Shown: in pieces, positions 1-5,952 of the stretch
Numbering within the stretch: position 1 is the first letter of the stretch
Layout of the letters: every line of letters begins with the position of its first letter
From: JBGPIK01 sp041484845
GTDB lineage: Bacteria; Desulfobacterota; Binatia; UBA9968
Assembly: GCA_041484845.1 (NCBI GenBank)
Contig: JBGPIK010000059.1
Span: forward strand, 1 to 22,231
Direction: 5' to 3'
DNA length: 22,231 bases
The notes under the pieces: generated by a model
The model's input: the letters and a program-made list of their open reading frames with translations, nothing else
What the model was told of the DNA's origin: nothing
The model's database searches: none
Position numbers and translations under genes: made by a program

Positions 1-1212
1 CCGCTTGAGAACCTTCCACACTGCGGGTTCCGTAACCGCGTCATCCAAACTAAAAATTAAGTAACCCCCATGCGCCCGTAAGAACGAACCGGATTTGATG
101 CGCGTGAAATTAGTCACCACGCGGCCAAATCGATCCACCACTCGCTCGATCGTCCCGAACAGATTGAGATAGGTGGGCGCGCTCTCGACGATAATGGGGG
201 CGCCGGTCGTTGTTGAGTTATCGACGACGACGTTCACTTCGTATTCCAGAAATGGATCCCGCTCCCGTGGTGCTGAGGGAAAGGGGAAGGCCATCATCGG
301 TGCCGATGCTTCTTTAAAATCGTCCAGGTTGTTGAGAATATGCTCCCTGACTTCCGCGAGGTACTCTTTTACCTCGTCGCTTTCGATTGCGGATCCGATT
401 CGGGTCACGATCGGACTAAGCAGCTTTTCACAAAAGCGTCGTTCGATCAGGCGGATGTCCTCCTCCATTTCGCGCATAATCTCCTGTTGTTTGCGCCCAA
501 GCCGCTCCATTTCCACCGCGAGTTCCTGTTGTTTACGTTCGAGCTCTTGTTTCTCCTGCTCGGACAAATTGGCAAAATCCTGCGGGTGCTGAAGCAACTT
601 GCCATTCACGACCGGAACAAAATAAAGGTTGCCGTGAGATCCGACCTGGACTTGAAAACCGCGCTCGCGTGCCAGCGCCGCGAATTGCGAATTCAACTCC
701 TGCGCGCGGGCATTGTATTTTTCGGTCAACAAAGATTTTTCCTTATCGAAAGCCTCTTGGCGAAAGGCTTTGGGCAATTCTTCTCTCAGCGTTTTCACCA
801 GGTCCAGCATCATTTGCCTGAGCCGGTTGCCTTGTCCTGGCTGTAGATAAATCGCCCCTGGCGCGTCCGGGTGTTTGAAATTATGCACATACACCCAGTC
901 CCCGGGTGTCGTGCTCACCTTCGCCCGTTCCGCTACCCAGCGGCCCAGGTTTTCGAGTTTTTCCGAACCGGTCAAACCGGAAACAAAAATATTATAGCCT
1001 CCCGCGGTGACGCCGAGACCCAGCTCCAAAGCCGCCAGGGCGCGTTCTTGGCCGGCAAATTCTTTCGCTCCGGTCAGTTCTCGGGTGGACGTGAAGTTGC
1101 CCTTGATCTTGGTAGCGAAACGAAGCTCTTCAGCCGAAAGTTCACGCGGATTGGCATAGGGTCCTGGCCATGGCTCGCTCGGGTCGCTTGCAGTTGCTGC
1201 TGTCTGGCTCAT
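1..1212 (-). CDS. Lon-like AAA+ protease (AAA_32/LonB-type), 3' end outside window
   Basis: The reading frame starts at the ATG at 1212 and runs open for 404 codons to the left edge, so only the N-terminal half is present. The translation matches the COG1067/AAA_32 family of Lon-related ATP-dependent proteases: an N-terminal segment with AGQERALAALELGLGVTAGGYNIFV, a long charged coiled-coil insert (about residues 165-250, rich in E, K, R and Q), then ERVVDRFGRVVTNFTRI and the Walker-B-like AHGGYLIFSLDD near residue 385. The Lon peptidase domain with its Ser-Lys dyad would lie beyond the edge and cannot be checked. The P-loop is odd: residues 79-85 read GLTGSEK followed by L, where active members have a GxxGxGK[ST]-type loop. 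The ATG overlaps the Hsp20 stop (ATGA), so the two are translationally coupled. Inferred role: cytoplasmic proteolysis or remodelling of damaged proteins handed over by Hsp20. Confidence 0.85.
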   Translation of the reverse strand, partial: MSQTAATASDPSEPWPGPYANPRELSAEELRFATKIKGNFTSTRELTGAKEFAGQERALAALELGLGVTAGGYNIFVSGLTGSEKLENLGRWVAERAKVSTTPGDWVYVHNFKHPDAPGAIYLQPGQGNRLRQMMLDLVKTLREELPKAFRQEAFDKEKSLLTEKYNARAQELNSQFAALARERGFQVQVGSHGNLYFVPVVNGKLLQHPQDFANLSEQEKQELERKQQELAVEMERLGRKQQEIMREMEEDIRLIERRFCEKLLSPIVTRIGSAIESDEVKEYLAEVREHILNNLDDFKEASAPMMAFPFPSAPRERDPFLEYEVNVVVDNSTTTGAPIIVESAPTYLNLFGTIERVVDRFGRVVTNFTRIKSGSFLRAHGGYLIFSLDDAVTEPAVWKVLKR

Positions 1213-1634
1213 CGCGCCTCTCCTTTTTCTTTGGCCTTGGGAAGAGTCACCCGCAGTACGCCATCGTGGAACTCCGCTTGAATCGCACCCTTGTCAACAT
1301 GTTCGGGAAGCTTGATGCGCCGCACAAAATGACCGGAGGAACGTTCCATCGTATGAAAGCGCCCATCGCTATGGCTTTTCTCCAATGTTCGCCAACCCTG
1401 TAAAACCAAGTCGCTGTTTTGAATTTCCACTTTGAAATCTTCGGCCTTGACGCCGGGAAGATCAGCCTCAAGAACGAAGTCATCAGCGGTTTCATAAAGA
1501 TCCACGGACGGATTCCAGCCGCGTATTTCACGGCAGAACCCCCACGGGCGATGGATCATTTCATCGAACAAGCGCTCTACTTCCTGCGAGAGCCGCATCG
1601 GAAATGAAATGAGATCATTGTTCTTCTTTGCCAT
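1209..1634 (-). CDS. Hsp20/alpha-crystallin small heat-shock protein
   Basis: A 141-residue holdase chaperone that binds unfolding proteins without ATP. The alpha-crystallin domain covers roughly residues 40-135: it opens with PSVDLYETADDFVLEADLPG, continues through a VEIQNSDLVLQG strand, and ends with FHDGVLRVTLPKAK, the usual A/F-x-x-x-x-G-V-L signature of the family. The N-terminal part (SFPMRLSQEVERLFDEMIHRPWGF) is the normal amphipathic arm. I chose the ATG at 1634 because GGAG lies about 9 bases upstream; a longer frame reaching 1772 has no support and overlaps the preceding gene. The start overlaps the 3' end of the DUF2934 gene by 20 bases, and the stop overlaps the protease start as ATGA. 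The three genes therefore look like one transcript, driven by the sigma-54 promoter at 1944-1959. Confidence 0.93.
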   Translation of the reverse strand: MAKKNNDLISFPMRLSQEVERLFDEMIHRPWGFCREIRGWNPSVDLYETADDFVLEADLPGVKAEDFKVEIQNSDLVLQGWRTLEKSHSDGRFHTMERSSGHFVRRIKLPEHVDKGAIQAEFHDGVLRVTLPKAKEKGEAR

Positions 1635-1911
1635 TGGATTGATCTCCGGGATGGTTTTTTGTATGCGCGAGGCGCGAAAGGACAATGCGCTCGGCGGCAA
1701 ACCAGTCGTCGAGATCATGACCAGGAACTTGCCCACGACGGAGGTAAAATTGATAGGCGAGCTGCGAGACACGGTCGTGGAAGGAGGTTGCGGGAAGCGC
1801 TGAAACAGCTAACAGCTCTTGCCATGTTCCCGGCGAGCCGCGGAGCCATTGATCCCCGAGGGTGTCCTCAGGGGGATATTCAAGCTCACTATTATTTTCT
1901 CTGATAATCAT
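1615..1911 (-). CDS. DUF2934 domain protein, first gene of the Hsp20 operon
   Basis: A 98-residue cytoplasmic protein. Residues about 46-84 (RVSQLAYQFYLRRGQ, then HDLDDWFAAERIVLSRL) match the short DUF2934 helix pair (I/VxxLAYxLWxxRGxPxGxDxxDWxxAE). That family is common in small stress-associated proteins and has no established biochemical function. The C-terminal end (HPGDQSNGKEEQ) is read across the ribosome-binding site and first codons of Hsp20, so translation of the two is likely coupled. The ATG at 1911 has no good Shine-Dalgarno sequence and there is no better in-frame start. It lies about 22 bases after the start site predicted from the sigma-54 promoter at 1944-1959. The domain call is firm; a function would be a guess. 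Confidence 0.82.
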   Translation of the reverse strand: MIIRENNSELEYPPEDTLGDQWLRGSPGTWQELLAVSALPATSFHDRVSQLAYQFYLRRGQVPGHDLDDWFAAERIVLSRLAHTKNHPGDQSNGKEEQ

Positions 1912-1943
1912 TTGGCAACGACCGACTTTCAGTCACTGAAGGA

Positions 1944-1959
1944 CGCAATGGATATGCCA
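1944..1959 (-). promoter_or_regulatory. Sigma-54 promoter for the DUF2934-Hsp20-protease operon
   Basis: Read on the minus strand the site is TGGCATATCCATTGCG. It matches TGGCAC-N5-TTGCA at the -24 GG and -12 GC with exact 10-base spacing. Predicted transcription start is near 1933, 22 bases before the DUF2934 ATG. It diverges from a nearly identical site at 2086-2101. Confidence 0.75.
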
Positions 1960-2010
1960 CCACAAGGTCATCACTCATTAGTCAATTAGCCCGCCTCTAA
2001 TCAACGATCT

Positions 2011-2026
2011 TTCGCAGCCGTGCGAA
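2011..2026. promoter_or_regulatory. Palindromic candidate activator-binding site
   Basis: TTCGCA-GCCG-TGCGAA is a perfect 6+6 inverted repeat with a 4-base spacer. Its centre is about 85 bases upstream of the minus start site predicted near 1933 and 94 upstream of the plus one near 2112. That is the usual distance for enhancer sites bound by NtrC-type activators. Assigning it to the response regulator at 14723 is inference. Confidence 0.5.
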
Positions 2027-2085
2027 GTGAACGAAACGCCCATAGCAATTCTGCGAAGGACCCTGCGTAATACCATCAGGCTTGA

Positions 2086-2101
2086 TGGCATATCCGTTGC
2101 A
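2086..2101 (+). promoter_or_regulatory. Sigma-54 promoter for the 2164 gene
   Basis: TGGCATATCCGTTGCA fits TGGCAC-N5-TTGCA at 10 of 11 defined positions, with correct GG-N10-GC spacing. Predicted start near 2112, giving a leader of about 52 bases before the ATG at 2164. Confidence 0.8.
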
Positions 2102-2163
2102 AATCACTTTTCCGAGTAGGAAGAACCCGATTTTCAAGCAACGTGAAGGGGAGGAGAAAATAC

Positions 2164-2526
2164 ATGAGCGAAAAGGTGGGTGTTCTATGGGGAACGGATA
2201 GCACCGTATCTCAACAATATTTAAACACGTTCCGGCGCAGCGAACACTTCGAACCCGAGAAAGCGTTATTACGGGCGATTCTGGAAGACGCCGTTCATTG
2301 TTATAGAAAATATCAACTCGCTCAAAATCGAGTGGGCCGGGAACGTTTCCGAGAGGTTGAGAGCTGGATCATGGGTTCAAGCAATGACTGGATCTTTTCC
2401 TTCGATAATGTTTGCCAGGTCCTCGGACTTGATCCAATGTATGTCCGCCAGAGACTTCGAGAGCGCAAAGCCCATCCGGCCAACCAGGCAAAACCACGGC
2501 AGCGCTCGCGCAAGCACGCCGCATGA
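2164..2526 (+). CDS. Conserved small protein of unknown function
   Basis: A 120-residue soluble protein that I cannot assign to a named family. The core reads EKALLRAILEDAVHCYRKYQ, then RERFREVESWIM, then NDWIFSFDNVCQVLGLDPMYVRQRL. The last part resembles a helix-turn-helix-like or small helical motif ending in a conserved LGLDPxYxRxxL, which I believe recurs in short uncharacterised proteins of several bacterial phyla. The C-terminus is basic (KAHPANQAKPRQRSRKHAA), which would suit nucleic-acid binding. The ATG at 2164 is preferred over 2143 because GGGGAGGAG sits about 7 bases before it. A strong sigma-54 promoter precedes it, and it diverges from the Hsp20 operon. It may be a small regulator or nucleoid/ribosome-associated protein of the same response; that is inference only. 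Confidence 0.8.
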   Translation: MSEKVGVLWGTDSTVSQQYLNTFRRSEHFEPEKALLRAILEDAVHCYRKYQLAQNRVGRERFREVESWIMGSSNDWIFSFDNVCQVLGLDPMYVRQRLRERKAHPANQAKPRQRSRKHAA

Positions 2527-2567
2527 TTCTCGACGTTCCAGCGGAGAGTGTTACCGGCGAACGACGC

Positions 2568-2580
2568 GACGCCTGGCGTC
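2568..2580. repeat. Short inverted repeat after the 2164 gene
   Basis: GACGCC-T-GGCGTC lies 42 bases past the stop at 2526, in the 206-base convergent gap before the HPF stop at 2733. There is no T-run on either strand, so it is not a standard intrinsic terminator. The rest of the gap shows nothing recognisable. Confidence 0.35.
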
Positions 2581-2732
2581 ACCCGGCATTACGGCTATCG
2601 CTACGGAGAACCTCCCCCGGACCAGTGCCGCCCAGTCAATGGATGTCTTGATCTCCCAAAGCGCGGTGGCGGGCTACCGTGCCGTGATTGTTGCGGCTAA
2701 CGCGCTGCCAAAAGATTTTCCTCTCGCCATGG

Positions 2733-3356
2733 CTATTTGCCGGCGACTCTCACCGTACTCGCCTGCGGCCCTTTTTCGCCAACCTCCTCGGCGAAATAAA
2801 CCTCGGTGCCGACCTCCAGGCGGTCGAAGCTGGTTTGCAACACGCTATTTTTGTGGAAGTAAATTTCCCGGCCGTCAGGGGTTTCCAGAAAACCGTAATC
2901 TTCTATTGGAAAGATTCTGACAACGCGGGCTTGGGCTGCAGGTTCATGAATCTTGACTTTTCCCTGTCTTCGACGCGCGTGGTCTTGCAGCTTGCGGCCG
3001 GCGGCGTTAAACGCGTCACGAATCGCGACATACAGGTCTTCGTGCGCGCCGTGCTTGCTCGGCTCGTGACTTTCCGCTAATTCCTTTTCTAATTCTTCCG
3101 GGCGGGCCGATTTCGCGGCCTCCAGACGTTTGGGTGTGCGATTAATCACGATTTCGTCACCGGGAACGGTCATGTCGATGCGGACTTGGTAGGCTTTGCC
3201 CTTGTGATGATGGCGATGCGGCGCTTCGACGATTACCCGGCAGCTCATGATGCCGTCGTAGAGAGAATCAAGTTTAGCTACTTTCTCTTCTATATTGGCT
3301 TCAATCGCTTTCGATGGCAGCATATTCCGAAACGTGATTTTCAAGGGGATTTCCAT
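2733..3356 (-). CDS. Ribosome hibernation factor (HPF/RaiA) fused to a cold-shock domain
   Basis: A 207-residue protein with two modules. Residues 1 to about 115 form the HPF/RaiA/sigma-54-modulation fold (PLKITFRNMLPSKAIEANI, EEKVAKLDSLYDGIMSCRVIVE, KAYQVRIDMTVPGDEIVINR, EDLYVAIRDAFNAAGRKLQDH), which binds the 30S decoding region and silences ribosomes. Residues about 143-207 form an OB-fold cold-shock domain (VVRIFPIEDYGFLETPDGREIYFHKNSV, ending KGPQASTVRVAGK), with the YGFL and IYFH motifs standing for RNP1 and RNP2. The long-HPF dimerisation domain is absent; the RNA-binding CSD takes its place. An insert of about 23 residues (KSARPEELEKELAES...) interrupts the HPF part. GGAGGA stands 9 bases before the ATG. 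A sigma-54 promoter lies at 3424-3439, divergent from YbaK. It likely stores ribosomes during starvation. Confidence 0.92.
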   Translation of the reverse strand: MEIPLKITFRNMLPSKAIEANIEEKVAKLDSLYDGIMSCRVIVEAPHRHHHKGKAYQVRIDMTVPGDEIVINRTPKRLEAAKSARPEELEKELAESHEPSKHGAHEDLYVAIRDAFNAAGRKLQDHARRRQGKVKIHEPAAQARVVRIFPIEDYGFLETPDGREIYFHKNSVLQTSFDRLEVGTEVYFAEEVGEKGPQASTVRVAGK

Positions 3357-3423
3357 AATTGCTTGTCCTCCAATCGATTTATTCTATGTGCTGGCGGCCC
3401 ATCTCATCACGACCAGATCAACC

Positions 3424-3439
3424 GGCAAGACGCATGCCA
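3424..3439 (-). promoter_or_regulatory. Sigma-54 promoter for HPF-CSD
   Basis: On the minus strand the site is TGGCATGCGTCTTGCC, with a full TGGCA and TTGC at correct spacing. Predicted start near 3413, giving a leader of about 57 bases. Confidence 0.8.
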
Positions 3440-3540
3440 CGATTTACTCGTCCAAGGTGATAAAAAAGAGCTTTCGATCGCTCCGCGTTCCTTTACATCA
3501 GTTTCGACTTCTCGCTCCTGACAAAGAAGTAGCACGCTGT

Positions 3541-3556
3541 TTCTCAGCAGTGAAAA
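3541..3556. promoter_or_regulatory. Degenerate candidate activator site between HPF and YbaK promoters
   Basis: TTCTCA-GCAG-TGAAAA resembles TTCGCA-N4-TGCGAA (9 of 12). Its centre is about 135 bases upstream of the HPF start site and 114 upstream of the YbaK one. It was found by looking for the motif, so it is weak on its own. Confidence 0.3.
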
Positions 3557-3636
3557 TTTAAATCTCGACGCGCGGGTTCGCCCAACCGCCTGTGATTTGG
3601 TTATCGCGGAAATTGCACCGTAGAAGCGCATGGCCC

Positions 3637-3652
3637 GGGCACAGTTCTTGCG
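3637..3652 (+). promoter_or_regulatory. Sigma-54 promoter for YbaK
   Basis: GGGCACAGTTCTTGCG carries GGCAC and TTGC with the correct 5-base gap; only the first T of the consensus differs. Predicted start near 3663, about 109 bases before the ATG at 3772. Confidence 0.75.
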
Positions 3653-3771
3653 GCTTATGTTTCTCGCCACCGACCGATATTATAAACAGTTCTTTAGTTG
3701 GTGGGAAGGAAAAAACACACAGGTTAAAGGGTACGAACGGCATTGGATCAGCGATAGAAAGGAGACAGAGT

Positions 3772-4257
3772 ATGCCAGTGTTAAAAAAACTCAAAGAGAT
3801 TCTGGATGAGAACAAAGTGTCTTACGAGGTTTTTAATCATGCTCTGGCGTATACAGCGCAAGAAATCGCGGCGAAGCAACATTGTTCCGGCAACGAAATG
3901 GCGAAAGTTGTGATGCTGGAGGTGGACGACGCCTTAGTCATGGGGGTGATCCCGGCGAGCCGCAAGATTAATTTGAGCACAGTCATGAAAAGTCTTGGCG
4001 CGAAAACCGCGCGTCTGGCAATGGAGGATGAATTCATCGCCCGTTTTCCCGGTTGTGAAATCGGCGCCATGCCGCCTTTCGGTAATCTTTTCGGCGTACC
4101 GGTTTTCGTCGATCCAGCGCTGGAAAAAGATAAGTATATCTATTTCAACGCCGGCAATCATGTACAAACCGTACGGATGCAATATGAAGATTTCGCACGC
4201 ATAGTGAAGCCTGAAGTCACACGGCTCGTAGACATGGTCAGTAAGAAGGCAGCCTGA
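3772..4257 (+). CDS. YbaK/ProX-type aminoacyl-tRNA deacylase
   Basis: A 161-residue stand-alone editing-domain protein (YbaK/EbsC/prolyl-tRNA deacylase superfamily). Members hydrolyse mischarged aminoacyl-tRNAs such as Cys-tRNA(Pro) or Ala-tRNA(Pro). Diagnostic parts are YEVFNHALAYTAQEIA near the N-terminus, the Lys-bearing strand EMAKVVMLEVDDALVMGVIPASRKINLSTV, FPGCEIGAMPPFGNLFGVPVFVD with the GxxPPFG loop, and YIYFNAGNHVQTVRMQYEDF at the end. Length is normal. The exact substrate cannot be read from sequence. AAAGGAGA is placed 6-7 bases before the ATG at 3772, so the longer frame from 3592 is rejected. Its own sigma-54 promoter and its divergence from the hibernation factor suggest translational quality control in the same stress programme. 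Confidence 0.92.
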   Translation: MPVLKKLKEILDENKVSYEVFNHALAYTAQEIAAKQHCSGNEMAKVVMLEVDDALVMGVIPASRKINLSTVMKSLGAKTARLAMEDEFIARFPGCEIGAMPPFGNLFGVPVFVDPALEKDKYIYFNAGNHVQTVRMQYEDFARIVKPEVTRLVDMVSKKAA

Positions 4258-4429
4258 GCGTTACAGACGGCGCTGAGGCGCAAATATAATTGCCGCCCCC
4301 GGTCGGCTTGCGTTCGATAACGCCGCGCAGGGTTGTCCTGGACTATCGGCATGGCCGTTACTCGAAGCATTGGCCGCTCCGGCATCCACAGCCGGGGATC
4401 TTGACAATTGGCCACGGGCGAAAGGGTTA

Positions 4430-4441
4430 CTCCGGCCGGAG
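4430..4441. repeat. Perfect 12-bp GC-rich palindrome in a convergent gap
   Basis: CTCCGGCCGGAG lies in the 218-base gap between the YbaK stop (4257) and the stop of the secreted-protein gene (4476). There is no T-run, so a terminator role is doubtful. The gap otherwise shows only GC-rich short repeats and no gene. Confidence 0.35.
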
Positions 4442-4475
4442 CAAGCCATCCGCCGGGGTCATGTGCAAGACATTT

Positions 4476-4916
4476 TTATCTCGTTTGCGGAATAACCTCC
4501 GTGAATCCCGCTACGGACACTGCGGTGACAAAGTGGCCGCCGGGGACGTTAGGCAACGGTGGTGACGGCGAAAACGTGAACGGAAGACGGCCTCCCGGGG
4601 GTATTTCTTTTGGCAATGTATAGATGCTGGAAGTGCCTGGGTCTTCACTTCCCGGATGAAATTCGTTGTCCCATAGCCATGTATAACGGATAAAAAGCTG
4701 CACGTCGCGAAGCGTGTTGGCGGAGTTATTGTGAGCCTCGCCAGAAACGGTGCCGTTTTGCACTGCGAGGTTCTCAATGGCAACAATGCGCCCCATCTCC
4801 TCTTTTGAGCGCAGCGACTGCGAGAACGTATTCTGAGAACAGAGAATCACCGCCAAAGAAAATACAATCAGGATGCCTCTCATTTGCCAACTTTTCAGAT
4901 AGTCGTGTGACTGCAT
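4476..4916 (-). CDS. Small secreted protein, FxLYD-like beta domain
   Basis: A 146-residue exported protein of unknown function. Residues about 13-34 (MRGILIVFSLAVILCSQNTFSQ) form a signal peptide with likely cleavage around the S-Q-S region. The mature part is beta-rich: RIVAIENLAVQNGTVSGEAHNNSANTLRDVQLFIRY and PKEIPPGGRLPFTFSPSP recall FxLYD-type immunoglobulin-like domains (family x-G-x-V-x-N-x-s-x-x-x-l-x-x-V plus a proline-rich close), but the match is by eye. AAAGGAG lies 9 bases before the ATG at 4916. No sigma-54 site is seen upstream, unlike most neighbours; a weak TTGTGG/TATATA pair is the only promoter hint. It is convergent with YbaK and divergent from the universal stress protein. 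It probably acts in the periplasm or at the cell surface. Confidence 0.78.
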   Translation of the reverse strand: MQSHDYLKSWQMRGILIVFSLAVILCSQNTFSQSLRSKEEMGRIVAIENLAVQNGTVSGEAHNNSANTLRDVQLFIRYTWLWDNEFHPGSEDPGTSSIYTLPKEIPPGGRLPFTFSPSPPLPNVPGGHFVTAVSVAGFTEVIPQTR

Positions 4917-5298
4917 CAGCGCTTCTCCTTTCGATGGTTTTCTTTCATCTATATACGGCCACACCAGCGACTTCCACAAGATGCCAATAATGGCCGCTTC
5001 GCCTTGGCGAGTCGAAGGCGGAACTGATAGGGTTAACCGCAAATGGCGTGCCGACTCGTCGGGTCACAACACCACCCTGTTCCGGCGCAGGCGGCGCTGC
5101 GACTCTTCATCTGTGACGGAAAAGCTCGGCGCTTTTTTCCATGGGTGATCATGGGTGGATTGCCGGAGCAGACGCAAAATCATTCATCGGCTATGCGGTT
5201 GCCAATCACCACTTCATACTCGACATGGGTGAGACACGGTCGCGTCCGCGTCGAGGCATGCTCTTTGCCTGCTCAAATGACGTAAACAGGAGCGCACC
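4917..5298. other. Divergent intergenic region upstream of Usp
   Basis: These 382 bases hold no supportable gene. Visible items are the Usp sigma-54 promoter (5254-5269) and a short inverted repeat TCGCC-TT-GGCGA at 4999-5010. An open frame at 5043-5285 has no ribosome-binding site and overlaps the promoter. Confidence 0.6.
5254..5269 (+). promoter_or_regulatory. Sigma-54 promoter for the universal stress protein
   Basis: AGGCATGCTCTTTGCC has GGCA and TTGC at correct spacing, differing from consensus only at the first base and the weak sixth. Predicted start near 5280, 19 bases before the ATG, which just leaves room for the AGGAG ribosome site. Confidence 0.75.
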
Positions 5299-5847
5299 AT
5301 GAGCTTAGATTTCAAGCGGATTCTTTGTCCGGTAGACATGTCGCCTTTTTCTCGGGGAGCGATCAAGCTGGGCGTCAAGATCGCGCAAAACAGCGCTGCG
5401 ACGCTTTACCTGCTGCATGTGATCGATAATCCCTTTGACGATCTATACATGAGCTCGATAACACAAGCGGACCCGGCACTATTGGATCTTTACAAAGATG
5501 AGCCGGCGAAGCGCGCCCGAATCATGACCGCCACATTGGAACATTCTCAGGTGCTGCTGAAACAGTTCTGCCACGAATGGGTCGAGCAATTGCCAAAGGT
5601 CCGCTATCTGGTCTCCAACGGCAATCCGTTTGAAAAAATTCTCGATGCCGCAAAAGATCACCGCATCGACCTGATCGTGCTGGCGACGCACGGGAGGACA
5701 GGGGTCAAGAGGCTTCTCATTGGCAACGTGGCTGAAAAGGTGGTCCGGCACGCGTCATGTCCGGTTCTCACCGTCAAACCCGGCAAGCCCGGAGCCTCGA
5801 GTCGAAAAACCGCAGCAACCGGAACAAAATCGAAGAATTTTGGGTGA
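5299..5847 (+). CDS. Universal stress protein (UspA family)
   Basis: A 182-residue single-domain Usp. The N-terminal strand FKRILCPVDMSPFSRGAIKLGVKIA and the HVIDNPF segment are typical, and the nucleotide loop ATHGRTGVKRLLIGNVAEKVVRHASCPVLTVKP closes the fold. In ATP-binding Usps the loop is G-x2-G-x9-G-S/T. Here the first Gly is Ala and the last Ser is Asn, so ATP binding is likely but altered. A basic tail of about 20 residues (GKPGASSRKTAATGTKSKNFG) follows. An insert after strand 2 (DDLYMSSITQADPALLDLYKDE) is common in family members. AGGAG precedes the ATG by 8 bases. The sigma-54 promoter at 5254-5269 gives a very short leader. It is convergent with the NAD synthetase gene. Cytoplasmic stress-survival role by family. 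Confidence 0.93.
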   Translation: MSLDFKRILCPVDMSPFSRGAIKLGVKIAQNSAATLYLLHVIDNPFDDLYMSSITQADPALLDLYKDEPAKRARIMTATLEHSQVLLKQFCHEWVEQLPKVRYLVSNGNPFEKILDAAKDHRIDLIVLATHGRTGVKRLLIGNVAEKVVRHASCPVLTVKPGKPGASSRKTAATGTKSKNFG

Positions 5848-5952
5848 AGGGTTCACTTCTTAAAAACGATACGGTTAGCGCAATTTTGACGGCGGTTATC
5901 GATGTGACACCTCGAAGATAACGCTATCCGCGCCCGCCGCGCAACCAAAAAA

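Larger units (their letters stand above)
1912..2163. other. Divergent regulatory region between the Hsp20 operon and the 2164 gene
   Basis: No gene is visible in these 252 bases. They hold two back-to-back sigma-54 promoters (1944-1959 minus, 2086-2101 plus), a perfect interrupted palindrome between them (2011-2026), an extra TGCGAA half-site at 2052-2057, and a small inverted repeat CCATCA-GGCT-TGATGG at 2073-2088 that touches the plus-strand -24 element. Confidence 0.7.
3357..3771. other. Divergent regulatory region between HPF-CSD and YbaK
   Basis: No convincing gene lies in these 415 bases. They contain a minus-strand sigma-54 promoter (3424-3439) and a plus-strand one (3637-3652), 197 bases apart. 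Roughly midway is a degenerate palindrome TTCTCA-GCAG-TGAAAA (3541-3556) that agrees at 9 of 12 arm positions with the perfect site at 2011-2026. Open frames here lack start signals and overlap the promoters. Confidence 0.65.

Noticed and set aside
2357..2920. Open frame of 187 codons on the plus strand
   Set aside because: It overlaps the 2164 gene and the end of HPF-CSD on the other strand, and its composition (many R, P and S) is typical of an out-of-frame reading.
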